Shown: in pieces, positions 9,661 through 22,120 of the stretch | How positions within the stretch are numbered: position 1 is the first letter of the stretch | Layout of the letters: every line of letters begins with the position of its first letter | Source: Siphonodentalium dalli | Lineage: Eukaryota; Mollusca; Scaphopoda; Gadilida; Siphonodentaliidae | Assembly (NCBI GenBank): GCA_032622095.1 | Contig: CP136065.1 | Coordinates: forward strand, 117,657,195 to 117,721,194 | Direction of reading: 5' to 3' | DNA length: 64,000 bases | Position numbers and translations under genes: made by a program | Notes under the pieces: model-generated | Told to the model about the DNA's origin: nothing | Database searches by the model: none | Seen by the model: the letters and a program-made list of their open reading frames with translations, nothing else

Positions 9661-11475
9661 GTCACAAAATAGGGACGGGCCCCCGAAAATTCACATATGA
9701 CGCCATTAAAATTGGTGACGAGTAAGTATCACGGCCTAACTCTTCGTGATTTCGACATCACACACAGGGAAGGCAATTCTGTACAGGATTTCCGCCACAC
9801 GCAGTTCAGATTTTGAGAAATTGGGTCTGGACGGGTCACGAAATAGAGACGGGACCCCGAAAATTCATATATTACGCCATTAAAATGTGTGACGAGTATG
9901 TATCACTGCCTTTCTCGTCGTGATTTCGACAACACAGGCAGGGCAGGCAATTCTGTACAGGATTTCCGCCACACGCAGTCCAGATTTTGAGAAATTGTGT
10001 CAGGACGGTTCACGAAATAGAGTCGGAACCCCGAAAATTCACATATTACGCCATTACAATTGGTGGCGAGTAAGTATCAAGGTCTATCTCTTCGTGATTT
10101 CGACATCACACAGAGGGCAGGCAAATATGTACAGGATTTCCGCCACACGCAGTTCAGATTTTGAGAAATTGGGTCAGGACGGGTCACGAAATAGAGTCAG
10201 GACCCCGAAAATTCATATATTACGCCATTAAAATGTGTGACGAGTATGTATCACGGCCTTTCTCGTCGTGATTTCGACAACACAGGCAGGGCAGTCAATT
10301 CTGTATAGGATTTCCGCCACACGCAGTTCAGATTTTAAGAAATGGGGTCAGGACGGGTCACGAAATAGAGACGGGACCCCGGAAATTCATATATTACGCC
10401 ATTAAAATGTGTGACGAGTAAGTATCACGGCCTAACTCTTCGTGATTTCGACATCACACACAGGGAAGGCAATTCTGTACAGGATTTCCTCCACACGCAG
10501 TTCAGATTTTGAGAAATTGGGTCAGGACGGGTCACGAAATAGAGTCAGGACCCCGAAAATTCATATATTACGCCATTAAAATGGGTGACGAGTATGTATC
10601 ACGGCCTTTCTCGTCGTGATTTCGACAACACATGCAGGGCAGGCAATTCTGTACAGGATTTCCGCCACACGCAGTTCAGATTTTAAGAAATGGGGTCATG
10701 ACGGGTCACGAAATAGGGACGGGGCCCCGAAAAAATTCACATATTACGCCATTAAAATTGGTGACGAGTAAGTATCACGGCCTAACTCTTCGTGCTTTCG
10801 ATATCACACTCAGGGGCATGCAATTATGTATAGGATTTCCGCCACACGCAGTTGAGATTTTAAGAAATTGGGTCAGGACGGGTCACGAAATAGAGACGGG
10901 ACCCCGAAATTCATATATTACGCCATTAAAATTGGTGACGAGTAAGTATCACGGCCTAACTCTTCGTGATTTCGACATCACACACAGGGAAGGCAATTCT
11001 GTACAGGATTTCCTCCACACGCAGTTCAGATTTTGAGAAATTGGGTCAGGACGGGTCACGAAATAGAGTCAGGACCCCGAAAATTCATATATTACGCCAT
11101 TAAAATGGGTGACGAGTATGTATCACGGCCTTTCTCGTCGTGATTTCGACAACACAGGCAGGGCAATCAATTCTGTACATTATTTCCGCCACACGCTGTT
11201 CAGATTTTAAGAAATGGGGTCAGGACGGGTCACGAAATAGGGACGAGGGCCCCGAAAATTCACATATTACGCCATTAAAATTGGTGACGAGTAAGTATCA
11301 CGGCCTAACTCTTCGTGCTTTCGATATCACAGACAGGGGCAGTCAATTATGTATTGGATTTCCGCCACACGCAGTTGAGATTTTAAGAAATTGGGTCAGG
11401 ACGGGTCACGAAATAGAGACGGGACCCCGGAAATTCATATATTACGCCATTAAAATTGGCGACGAGTAAGTACTC
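9661..11475 (+). repeat. Left 174-bp satellite array (forward)
   Basis: GGTCACGAAATAG recurs at 9835, 10009, 10183 and 10357, exactly 174 bp apart, and onward to about 11405. About ten units. Landmarks are TATTACGCCATTAAAAT, GACGAGTAAGTATCACGGC, TCTTCGTGATTTCGACA and GGATTTCCGCCACACGCAG. Each unit has a short inverted pair ATCACG...CGTGAT. Confidence 0.95.
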
Positions 11476-14400
11476 TTTCTTCGCCACATTAAATGGCGTA
11501 ATATAAGAATTTTCGGGTACCGACTCTGTTTCGAGCGCCGTCCTAACGCCGTTTCTTCAAATCTGAACTGCGTGTGGCGGAAATCCTGTACAAAATTGTT
11601 TGCCATAGTTGTATTGTTGAAATCACGAAGAGTTATGGCGTGATACTCACTCGTCGCCACTTTAAATGCCTAATATATGATGTATATTATATAATATATG
11701 AACTCTATTTTGAGACCCGTCCTCACACAATTTTCTGAAAATCTCAACGGCGTGTGGCGAAAATCCTGTACAGAATGGTCTGCCCTGTCTGCGTTGTCGA
11801 AATCACGAAGAGTAAGGCTGTGATACTTACTCGCCACACATTTTAATGGCGTAATAAGTAAATTTTCGGGGTCCTATTTCGTGACCCGTCGTGAACCCAT
11901 TTCTTAAAATCTGAACTGCGTGTGGCAGAAATCCTGTACAAAATTGCCTGCCCTGCCTGTTTGTCGAAATCACGAAGAGTCAGGCCGTGATACTTACTCG
12001 TCACCAATTTTAATGGCGCAATAAGTAAATTTTCGGGGTCCCGACTCTATTTCGTGACCCCTCCTGACCCATTTCTTAAAATCTGAACTGCGTGTGCCGG
12101 AAATCTTGTACAGAATTGCCTGCCCTGCCTGTGTTGTCGAAATCACAACGAGAAATGCCGTGATACATACTTGTCACACATTTCAATGGCGTAATATATG
12201 AATTTCCGGGGTCCTGACTCTATTTCGTGTACCGTCCTGACCCAATTTCTTAAAATCTCAACTGCGTGTGGCGGAAATCCTATACAGAATTGCCTGCCCT
12301 GTCTGTGATATCGAAATCACGAAGAGCTAGGCCGTGATACTTACTCCTCAACAATTTTAATGGCGTAATATGTGAATTTTCGGGGTCCCGACTCTATTTC
12401 GTGACCCGTCCTGACCCAATTACTCAAAATCTGAACTGCTTGTGGCGGAAATCCTGTACAGAATTGCCTTCCATGTGTGTGATGTCGAAATCACGAAGAG
12501 TTAGGCCGTGATGCTTACTCCTCACATATTTTAATGGCGTAATATGTGAATTTTCGGGGTCCCGACTCTATTTCGTGACCCGTCCTGGCCCAATTTCTTA
12601 AAATCTCAACTGCGTGGGGCGGAAATCCTATACATAATTGCCTGCCCTGTCTGTGATATCGAAAGCACGAAGAGATAGGCCGTGATACTTACTCGTCACC
12701 AATTTGAATGGCGTAATATGTGAATTTTCGGGGCCCCGTCCCTATTTCGTGACCCGTCCTGACCCCATTTCTACCAAATCTGAACTGCGTGTGGTGGAAA
12801 TCATGTACACAATTGCCTGCCCTGTCTTTGATATCGAAATCACGAAGAGTTACGCCGTGATACTTACTCCTCACCAATTTTAATGGGGTAATATGTGAAT
12901 TTTCGGGGTCCCGACTCTATTTCGTGACCCGTCCTGACCCAATTTCTCATAATCTGAACTGCGTGTGGCGGAAATCCTGTACAGAATTGCCTTCCCTGTG
13001 TGTGATGTCGAAATCACGAAGAGTTATGCCGTGATACTTACTCGTCACCAATTTTAATGGCGTAATATATGAATTTCCGGGGTCCCGTCTCTATTTCGTG
13101 ACCCGTCCTGACCCAATTTCTTAAAATCTCAACTGCTTGTGGCGGAAATCCTATACATAATTGCCTGCCCTGTCTGTGATATCGAAAGCACGAAGAGTTA
13201 GGCCGTGATACTTACTCGCCACCAATTTTAATGGCGTAATATGTGAATTTTCGGGGCCCCGTCCCTATTTCGTGACCCGTCCTGACCCCATTTCTTAAAA
13301 TCTGAACTGCGTTTGGCGGAAATCCTGTACAGAATTGCCGGCCCTGTCTTTGATATCGAAATCACGAAAAGTTACACCGTGATACTTACTCGTCACCAAT
13401 TTTAATGGCGTAATATGTGAATTTTCGGGGTCCCGACTCTATTTCGTGACCCGTCCTGACCCAATTTCTCATAATCTGAACTGCGTGTGGGTGAAATCCT
13501 GTACAGAATTGCCTTCCCTGTGTGTGATGTCGAAATCACGAAGAGTTATGCCGTGATACCTACTCGTCACCAATTTTAATGGCGTAATATATGAATTTCC
13601 GGGGTCCCGTCTCTATTTCGTGACACGTCCTGACCCAATTTCTTAAAATCTCAACTGCGTGTGGCGGAAATCCTATATATAATTGCTTGCCCTGTCTGTG
13701 ATATCGAAAGCACGAAGAGTTAGGAATTGATACTTACTCGCCACCAATTTTAATGGCGTAATATGTGAATGTTCGGGGCCCCGTCCCTATTTCGTGACCC
13801 GTTCTGACCCCATTTCTCAAAATCTGAACTGCGTGTGGCGGAAATCCTGTACAGAATTGCCTCCCCTGTCTTTGGTATCGAAATCACGAAGAGTTACGCC
13901 GTGATAGTTACTCCTCACCAATTTTAATGGCGTAATATGTGAATTTTCGGGGTCCCGACTCTATTTCGTGAACCGACTTGACCCAATTTCTCAAAATCTG
14001 AACTGCGTGTGGCAGAAATCCTGTACAGAATTGCCTTCCCTGTGTGTGATGTCGAAATCACGAAGAGTTAGGCCGTGATACTTACTCGTCACCAATTTGA
14101 ATGGCGTAATATGTGAATTTTCGGGGTCCAGACTCTATTTCGTGACCCGTCCTGACCCAATTTCTCAAAATCTGAACTGCGTGTGGCGGAAATCCTGTAC
14201 AGTATTGCCTTCCCTGTGTGTGATGCCGAAATCACGAAGATTTAGTCCGTGATACTTACTCGTCACCAATTTTAATGGCGTAATATATGAATTTCCGGGG
14301 TCCCGTCTCTATTTCGTGACCCGTCCTGATCCAATTTCTTAAAGTCTGAACTGCGTGTGGCGTAAACCCTATGCATAATTGCCTGCCCCTGTCTGTGATA

Positions 14401-17400
14401 TCGAAAGCACGAAGAGTTAGGCCGTGATACTTACTCGTCACCAATTTTAATGGCGCAATATGTGAATTTTCGGGGCCCCGTCCCTATTTCGTGACCCCGT
14501 CCTAACCCCATTTCTTAAAATCTGAACTACGTGTGGCGGAAATCCTGTACAGAATTGCCTGCCCTGCCTGTGTTGTCGAAATCACGACGAGGAAGGCCGT
14601 GATACATACTCGTCACACATTTTAATGGCTTAATATATGAATTTTCGGGGTCCTGACTCTATTTCGTGACCCGTCCTGACCCAATTTCTTAAAATCTCAA
14701 CTACGTGTGGCGGAAATCCTATACAGAATTGCCTGCCCTATCTGTGATATCGAAATCACGAAGAGCTATGTCGTGACATTTACTCGTCACCAATTTTAAT
14801 GGCGTAATATGTGAATTTTCGGGGTCCCCACTCTATTTCGTGACCCGTCCTGACTCAATTTCTTAAAATCTCAACTGCGTGTGGCGGAAGTCCTATCCAC
14901 AATTGCCTGCCCCTGTCTGTGATAGCGAAAGCACGAAGAGTTAGGCCGTGATACTTACTCGTCACCAATTTTAATGGCGTAATATGTGAATTTTCGGGGG
15001 CCCGTCCCTATTTTGTGACCCGTCCTGACCCAATTTCTCAAAATCTGAACTGCGTGTGGCGGAAATCTTGTACATAATTGCCTTCCCTCTGTGTGATGTC
15101 GAAATCACGAAGAGTTAGGCCGTGATACTTACTCGTCACCAATTTTAATGGCGTAATATGTGAATTTTCGGGGTCCCGACTCTATTTCGCGACCCGTCCT
15201 GACCCAATTTCTTAAAATCTCAACTGCGTGTGCCGACAATTCTATACATAATTGCCTGTCCTGTCTTTGATATCGAAATCACGAAGAGATAGGACGTGAT
15301 ACTGACTCCTCACCAATTTTAATGGCGTAATCTGTGAATTTTCGGGGTCCCGTCTCTATTTCGTGTCCCGTCCTGACCCAATATCTCAAAATCTGAACTG
15401 CGTGTGGCGGAAATCCTGTACAGAATTGCCTTCCCTGTGTGTGATGTCGAAATTACGAAGAGTTAGTCCGTGATACTTACTCGTCACCAATTTTAATGGC
15501 GTATTATGTAAATTTCTGGAGTTCCGTCTCTATTTCGTGACCCGTCCTGACCCAATTTCTCAAAATCTGAACTGCGTGTGGCGGAAATCCTGTACAGAAT
15601 TGCCTTCCCTCTGTGTGATGTCGAAATTACGAAGAGTTAGACCGTGATACTTACTCGTCACCAATTTTAATGGCGTAATATATGAATTTCCGGGGTCCCG
15701 TCTCTATTTCGTGACCCGTCCTGACCCAATTTCTTAAAATCTCAACTGCGTGTGGCGGAAATCGTGTACCGAATTGCCTGCCCTGCCTGTTTTGTCGAAA
15801 TCACGACGAGGAAGGCCGTGATACATACTCGTCACACATTTTAATGGCGTAATATATGAATTTTCGGGGTCCTGGCTCTATTTCGTGACCCGTCCTGACC
15901 CAATTTCTTAAAATCTCAACTGCGTGTGGCGGAAATCCTATACAGAATTGCCTGCCCTATCTGTGATATCGAAATCACGAAGAGCTATGTCGTGACACTT
16001 ACTCGTCACCAATTTTAATGACGAAATGTGGGAATTTTCGGGGTCCCGGCTCTATTTCGTGACCCGTCCTGACCCAATATCTCAAAATCTGAACTGCGTG
16101 TGGCGGAAATCCTGTACAGAATTGCATTCCCTGTGTGTGATGTCGAAATCACGAAGAGATAGTCCGTGATACTTACTCGTCACCAATTTTAATGGCGTAA
16201 TATGTGAATTTTCGGGGTCCCGACTCTATTTCGTGACCCGTCCTGACTCAATTTCTTAAAATCTCAACTGCGTGTGGCGGAAGTCCTATCCATAATTGCC
16301 TGGCCCTGTCTGTGATATCGAAAGCACGAAGAGTTAGGCCGTGATACTTACTCGTCACCAATTTTAATGGCGTAATATGTGAATTTTCGGGGGCCCGTCC
16401 CTATTTTGTGACCCGTCCTGACCCAATTTCTCAAAATCTGAACTGCGTGTGGCGGAAATCCTATACATAATTGCCTTCCCTCTGTGTGATGTCGAAATCA
16501 CGAAGAGTTAGGACGTGATACTTACTCGTCACCAATTTTAATGGCGTAATATGTGAATTTTCGGGGTCCCGACTCTATTTCGCGACCCGTCCTGACCCAA
16601 TTTCTTAAAATCTCAACTGCGTGTGGCGGCAATTCTATACATAATTGCCTGTCCTGTCTTTGATATCGAAATCACGAAGAGATAGGACGTGATACTTACT
16701 CCTCACCAATTTTAATGGCGTAATCTGTGAATTTTCGGGGTCCCGACTCTATTTCGTGACCCGTCCTGACCCAATATCTCAAAATCTGAACTGCGTGTGG
16801 CGGAAATCCTGTACAGAATTGCCTTCCCTGTGTGTGATGTCGAAATTACGAAGAGTTAGTCCGTGATACTTACTCGTCACCAATTTTAATGGCGTATTAT
16901 GTAAATTTCCGGAGTCCCGTCTCTATTTCGTGACCCGTCCTGACCCAATTTCTCGAAATCTGAATTGCGTGTGGCGGAAATCCTGTACAGAATTGCCTTC
17001 CCTGTGTGTGATGTCGAAATCACGAAGAGATAGTCCGTGATACTTACTCGTCACCAATTTTAATGGCGTAATATGTGAATTTTCGGGGTCCCGACTCTAT
17101 TTCGTGACCCGTCCTGACTCAATTTCTTAAAATCTCAACTGCGTGTGGCGGAAGTCCTATCCATAATTGCCTGGCCCTGTCTGTGATATCGAAAGCACGA
17201 AGAGTTAGGCCGTGATACTTACTCGTCACCAATTTTAATGGCGTAATATGTGAATTTTCGGGGGCCCGTCCCTATTTTGTGACCCGTCCTGACCCAATTT
17301 CTCAAAATCTGAACTGCGTGTGGCGGAAATCTTGTACATAATTGCCTTCCCTCTGTGTGATGTCGAAATCACGAAGAGTTAGGCCGTGATACTTACTCGT

Positions 17401-19018
17401 CACCAATTTTAATGGCGTAATATGTGAATTTTCGGGGTCCCGACTCTATTTCGCGACCCGTCCTGACCCAATTTCTTAAAATATCAACTGCGTGTGGCGG
17501 CAATTCTATACATAATTGCCTGTCCTGTCTTTGATATCGAAATCACGAAGAGATAGGACGTGATACTTACTCCTCACCAATTTTAATGGCGTAATCTGTG
17601 AATTTTCGGGGTCCCGACTCTATTTCGTGACCCGTCCTGACCCAATATCTCAAAATCTGAACTGCGTGTGGCGGAAATCCTGTTCAGAATTGCCTTCCCT
17701 GTGTGTGATGTCGAAATTACGAAGAGTTAGTCCGTGATACTTACTCGTCACCAATTTTAATGGCGTAATATGTAAATTTCCGGAGTCTCGTCTCTATTTC
17801 GTGACCCGTCCTGACCCAATTTATCAAAATCTGAACTGCGTGTGGCGGAAATCCTGTACAGAATTGCCTTCCCTCTGTGTGATGTCGAAATTACGAAGAG
17901 TTAGACCGTGATACTTACTCGTCACCAATTTTAATGGCGTAATATATGAATTTCCGGGGTCCCGTCTCTATTTCGTGACCCGTCCTGACCCAATTTCTCA
18001 AAATCTCAACTGCGTGTGGCGGAAATCCTATAATAATTGCCTGCCCTGTCTGTGATATCGAAAGCACGAAGAGTTAGGCCGTGATACTTACTCGTCACCA
18101 ATTTTAATGGCGTAATATGTGAATTTTCGGGGCCCCGTCCCTATTTCGTGACCCGTCCTGACCCCATTTCTTAAATTCTGAACTGCGTGTGGCGGAAATC
18201 CTGTACCGAATTGCCTGCCCTGCCTGTGTTGTCGAAATCACGACGAGGAAGGCCGTGATACATACTCGTCACACATTTTAATGGCGCAATATATGAATTT
18301 TCGGGGTCCTGACTCTATTTCGTGACCCGTCCTGACCCAATTTCTTAAAATCTCAACTGCGTGTGGCGGAAATCCTATACAGAATTGCCTGCCCTATCTG
18401 TGATATCGAAATCACGAAGAGCTATTTCGTGACACTTACTCGTCACCAATTTTAGTGGCGTAATATGTGAATTTTCGGGGTCCCGGCTCTATTTCGTGTT
18501 CTGACCCAATATCTCAAAATCTGAACTGCGTGTGGCGGAAATCCTGTACAGAATTGCCTTCCCTGTGTGTGATGTCGAAATCACGAAGAGATAGTCCGTG
18601 ATACTTACTCGTCACCAATTTTAATGGCGTAATATGTAAATTTCCGGGGTCCCGTCTCTATTTCGTGACCCGTCCTGACCCAATTTCTCAAAATCTGAAC
18701 TGCGTGTGGTGGAAATCCTGTACAGAATTGCCTGCCCTCTGTGTGATGTCGAAATCACGAAGAGTTAGACCGTGATACTTACTCGTCACCAATTTTAATG
18801 GCGTAATATATGAATTTCCGGGGTCCCGTCTCTATTTCGTGACCCGTCCTGACTCAATTTCTTAAAATCTCAACTGCGTGTGGCGGAAATCCTGTACAGA
18901 ATTGCCTTCCCTGTGTTTGATGTCGAAATCACGAAGAGTTAGGCCGTGATACTTACTCGTCGCCAATTTTAATGGCGTAATATATGAATTTTCGAGATCC
19001 CGACTCTATCTCGTGCCC
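11476..19018 (-). repeat. Right 174-bp satellite array (reverse), with higher-order repeats
   Basis: The same unit in reverse complement (CTGCGTGTGGCGGAAATCCT, TTTTAATGGCGTAATATGTG) for about 43 copies. Marker variants recur at multiples of the unit: TTCGCGACCCG at about 15188, 16580 and 17451 (spacings 1392 = 8x174 and 871 = 5x174), and CCTATCCA(T/C)AATTG at about 14892, 16287 and 17157. This shows recent five-unit and eight-unit block duplication. The first units after the inversion point (11476-11800) are the most diverged. Confidence 0.95.
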
Positions 19019-19731
19019 CGTCCTGACCCCATTTCTTAAAATCTCAACTGCGTGTGGCGGAAATCCGTTTTGAAATGGTTCACCCTGGCTGCGTTGTCAA
19101 TATCACGACCAGTATTACCGTGATACTTACTCGTCGCCACATTAAATGGCGTAATATATGAATTTCCGGGGTCCCGACTCTATTTCGTGACCCGTCCTGA
19201 TCCCATTTCTTTAAATCTGAATTGCTTGTAGCGGAAATCCTGTTTGCTATGGTTTACTATGACTGCGTTATCAAAATCACGACGAGTTATGCCGTGATAT
19301 TTACTCGTCGCCGCTTTAAATGGCGTAATATGTGAATTTTCCGAGTCACGACTCTAGTTCGTGAACCGGCCAGGCCACATTTCTCAAAACTGCACGTGAT
19401 GGGAATACTGTTTGGAATGTGACCATGCAGATAAAAGTGTTCCGTCCTCTTATACCTATACATACTAAATTTCAAATGGATATCCCCATTACTCCACGGA
19501 ATGCGTGTTCAATGTAAAGTGCTTGAAGGTCAAGATCACGCAGCACGAACTTGTATGTAGCGTATAAATATTCCCCGGGTCAAAATAGTTCCACATACGA
19601 AGATTCAGCCTAATCGGTCAAACGGTTCTCGAGTTCTGAATTAGTATATACAAACCGCAAATTTGTACGCCTGTACGCCTGATCGCCTGTACACCTGATC
19701 GCGTCGCGATTCACCTCGTGAAAAATCCTAC

Positions 19732-19734
<3 letters not shown>
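19019..19734 (-). repeat. Right terminal inverted repeat of the foldback element
   Basis: Mirror of 8962-9660, including CCATTACTCCACGGAATGCG, GTCAAGATCACGCAGCACGA and the palindromic tip. A few single-base differences separate the two arms, so they have diverged little since insertion or have been homogenised. Confidence 0.9.

Positions 19735-19773
<39 letters not shown>
19735..19773. repeat. (TA)n microsatellite, right border of foldback element
   Basis: Pure AT-dinucleotide run directly after the element terminus. Confidence 0.9.
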
Positions 19774-19776
<3 letters not shown>

Positions 19777-21004
19777 GATAATAGTATGTGTACAGAAATA
19801 TATATAAATGGTTTTATGAATCAACATGACGACTTTTTCTATAAAAATACGTCCTCTATTCAGAGGCCTTTCATGCCTTCATAGCAATTTTCAAGGATTG
19901 ACGTGAATAGTAGTATATGATGTAATATGGCAACATGGGGGATAATTGCCTGACGCCAGAGTTAAGAACTGTTGAGTTTTGTCCGGAATTTGCGACGGAA
20001 ATAATCCTCCTTGGCCAGTCTTTCATGGAGATAACGATATAGGTTTGTTGCACATCGGCGATAGAAACCAATTTCATCGATGTTGTTGCTCCTCCGCTTT
20101 CCCATCCCTGACTCACAACATTCGCGTTTTGACATTTTAAATGGCATTATCTTCATTCTTGAAAGTTACACATGTTAACGGACTTGCGTGTGATTACTCT
20201 AGATGCAAACTTCTACAGCGGACAGACAGCCGTTCACCAATATAGATTAGATGGAATAACATATTATTTATTGTCTTGTCTTTATATTATTACAACACCT
20301 TTGTCTCGGATGACTATTTTGTTCGCATAGTATCTCCAGTTATAAAGCATGCTCTTTCTATAATAGCTACGAATACGTTGTCTTGAATGCAGAACAACTC
20401 TTATCACAACATATTATAGTGTGTGTTCCAATATACTGACAAACGCATGTGAACAGAAAACAATGCTTACACTTCGAGTTCATCTGTTTTTAAGCATACC
20501 CAATCATTATATATAACAAATAACATATATAGCGTGAACATGAACACGAAATTACCATTGCGTATGGCATGGCAAATCAAAAATATAGTATAATAACAAT
20601 AGAAAAACAAAGGTGGTTAAATTTGAAAATAAACGTCTTCATTAATATGAATATTTTTGTTTCGTTTTTAGCGCAACATTTGAGAACATATGTGATTAGA
20701 TACCTCTCGCGATATGCTTCTGATTTCTGTGCGAAATTCTCCGCAGGAGTAAGTTCTGAGCGCCGTTAAATCTGATGAGAAGTTGTTTTTTAGAACAAAT
20801 TTTTGAAGAGGCGGACGTTTGGAAACGAAGACACCAAGGTCCGTTTTCTGCACGTCTTTCTGAAGTAGAACGTCTCTTCTTTTAGATACACACATAATAA
20901 TTAAGCCTTCCTGTTTTAACAAAAATTGACTCCAACGCAAGATATCCATAAATTCTGCTAACATGTTGGTGTGAATAAAGACACCTGTATCTGTTGTTAT
21001 CATA
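19774..21004. other. No recognisable gene
   Basis: AT-rich. Minus-strand frames at 19871-20156 and 20668-21003 (111 codons) show no domain, no splice-supported extension and no family resemblance I recognise. Confidence 0.5.
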
Positions 21005-21240
21005 CAAATGATTTAGTCATGCAAATAGTAAAATTCAAGATGGCTGCCGGTGGCCATGCATGTTTTTTCCAACTCAAATCGTTTAAATTCGATAGCTCCC
21101 ATCTATAGAGGTGATACTAAACACGCCTGTATTTTTTCAAAATTTTCTCCAATAAATGCGGGCTGCTTGTTGTGAATGCCGATGGATTCAAATTTGAAAT
21201 TCATATGGCTGCTGGCGGGCATGTTTTTAACGAATTTCGC
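21005..21240 (+). repeat. Family A-related fragment
   Basis: Contains TTTAGTCATGCAAATAGTAAAATTC-like start (abridged), AAGATGGCTGCCGGTGGCCA, AGCTCCCATCTATAGAGG and ATGGCTGCTGGCGGGCATG. These are diverged versions of the ~162-bp satellite at 24237-26170. Confidence 0.7.
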
Positions 21241-21351
21241 ACGGGACCAAGAATGTATTCAATTTGCGAAATTTCGCAAGACAAATCAGAAGCATATAGC
21301 GAGGGATTCCAAAAGCTGATCTCCAGTAATCTGAAATGCTGCGCAAAAACA

Positions 21352-21414
21352 ACGAGAGTCCGATCACGATCTGCAGATGTTTAACCCATACCTTGGCGAT
21401 ACCGATTAGCTATT
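21352..21414 (+). repeat. Two-hairpin module G, copy 1
   Basis: About 63 bp starting ACGAGAGTCCGATCACGATC, with CAGATGTTTAACCCATACC and a GATTAGCTAT end. Other copies lie at 44820, 48810, 50168 and 51099, all in the same orientation. The first hairpin is GCCGAT-CACG-ATCGGC in the best copies. Confidence 0.75.
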
Positions 21415-22120
21415 TTAATAAATCCTTACACCAACCTTTTCACGAGTGCAAAAGTTTCAATAATTGACACCTTACTATTAAGGTCACAAGTGGAATTAGA
21501 CTTATTGGGCACCTTGCTCACATAAACACAATAGGAACACGGATGTGGCATTCCATTTCAACCTATTAAGTCACTTCAACACATATATGTCTTATAGAGT
21601 GATAAAGCTAATTAATCTCAATCCATAGTCAGAGAGAAGCACCATAGCAGTTAAAGACAAAATAGTTATTTATTTGCTTATTATACACTTGAATGTGAGA
21701 CATAACATATTATGATTTTTTTAATATTGTTATTTTTTTATTATGTTTTGTGTTAGCTGCATATTAAAAATTCTTGGGATCATTTAGATGGGACAAAAGA
21801 GTTAATAGTTCCCGATTCAACAACTAATCAATACCTGAACAACTATACAATTGAGGGATGTATAGACCTGGATATAAAATGATTGATAATGATTGGATAT
21901 AAAATGTTTTTATGCAGAATTTTCAGATAGCTAGAGGTAGGATATGAGATTGGTCAGATTGAAAATATTAGATTCATTACATTGGATAGCATACTGTATG
22001 ACTATGGAATGGGGTGGGTTAATTTTCTTCTAAGCTGATTATTGGAAAGATATAATGTATCTAAACAGCGGAAATATAATTGAAGTTACGGTTAATATAT
22101 TATCAAAATCATTCAATCGA
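21415..22120. other. No gene seen
   Basis: AT-rich spacer between module G copy 1 and the first clear family B units. It may be the 5' body of the same element. Confidence 0.4.

Larger units (their letters stand above)
8962..19734. mobile_element. Giant (10.8 kb) foldback element built from inverted 174-bp satellite arrays
   Basis: Both ends carry the same sequence in opposite orientation: GAGGTA(C/G)GATTTTTCACG at 8962, and its reverse complement ending at 19734. Each is embedded in (TA)n. Inside the ends are arrays of one 174-bp unit, forward to about 11475 and reversed from there to about 19300. No transposase-like open frame is visible; the longest frames are repeat translations. It therefore looks like a non-autonomous foldback transposon, or a transposon that captured and amplified satellite. 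TA-rich target preference fits the borders, but no clean target duplication can be read in (TA)n. It lies 3' of the SDR gene. Confidence 0.8.

Noticed and set aside
9661-19018. Possible CRISPR array
   Set aside because: 174-bp units are contiguous without unique spacers, in a eukaryotic context.
9221-19475. Many 60-134-codon frames across the 174-bp arrays
   Set aside because: Repeat-periodic translations; the same peptide recurs with each unit and is broken by indels.
20668-21003. 111-codon minus-strand frame
   Set aside because: No domain, no splice context, partly next to a family A fragment; likely chance.
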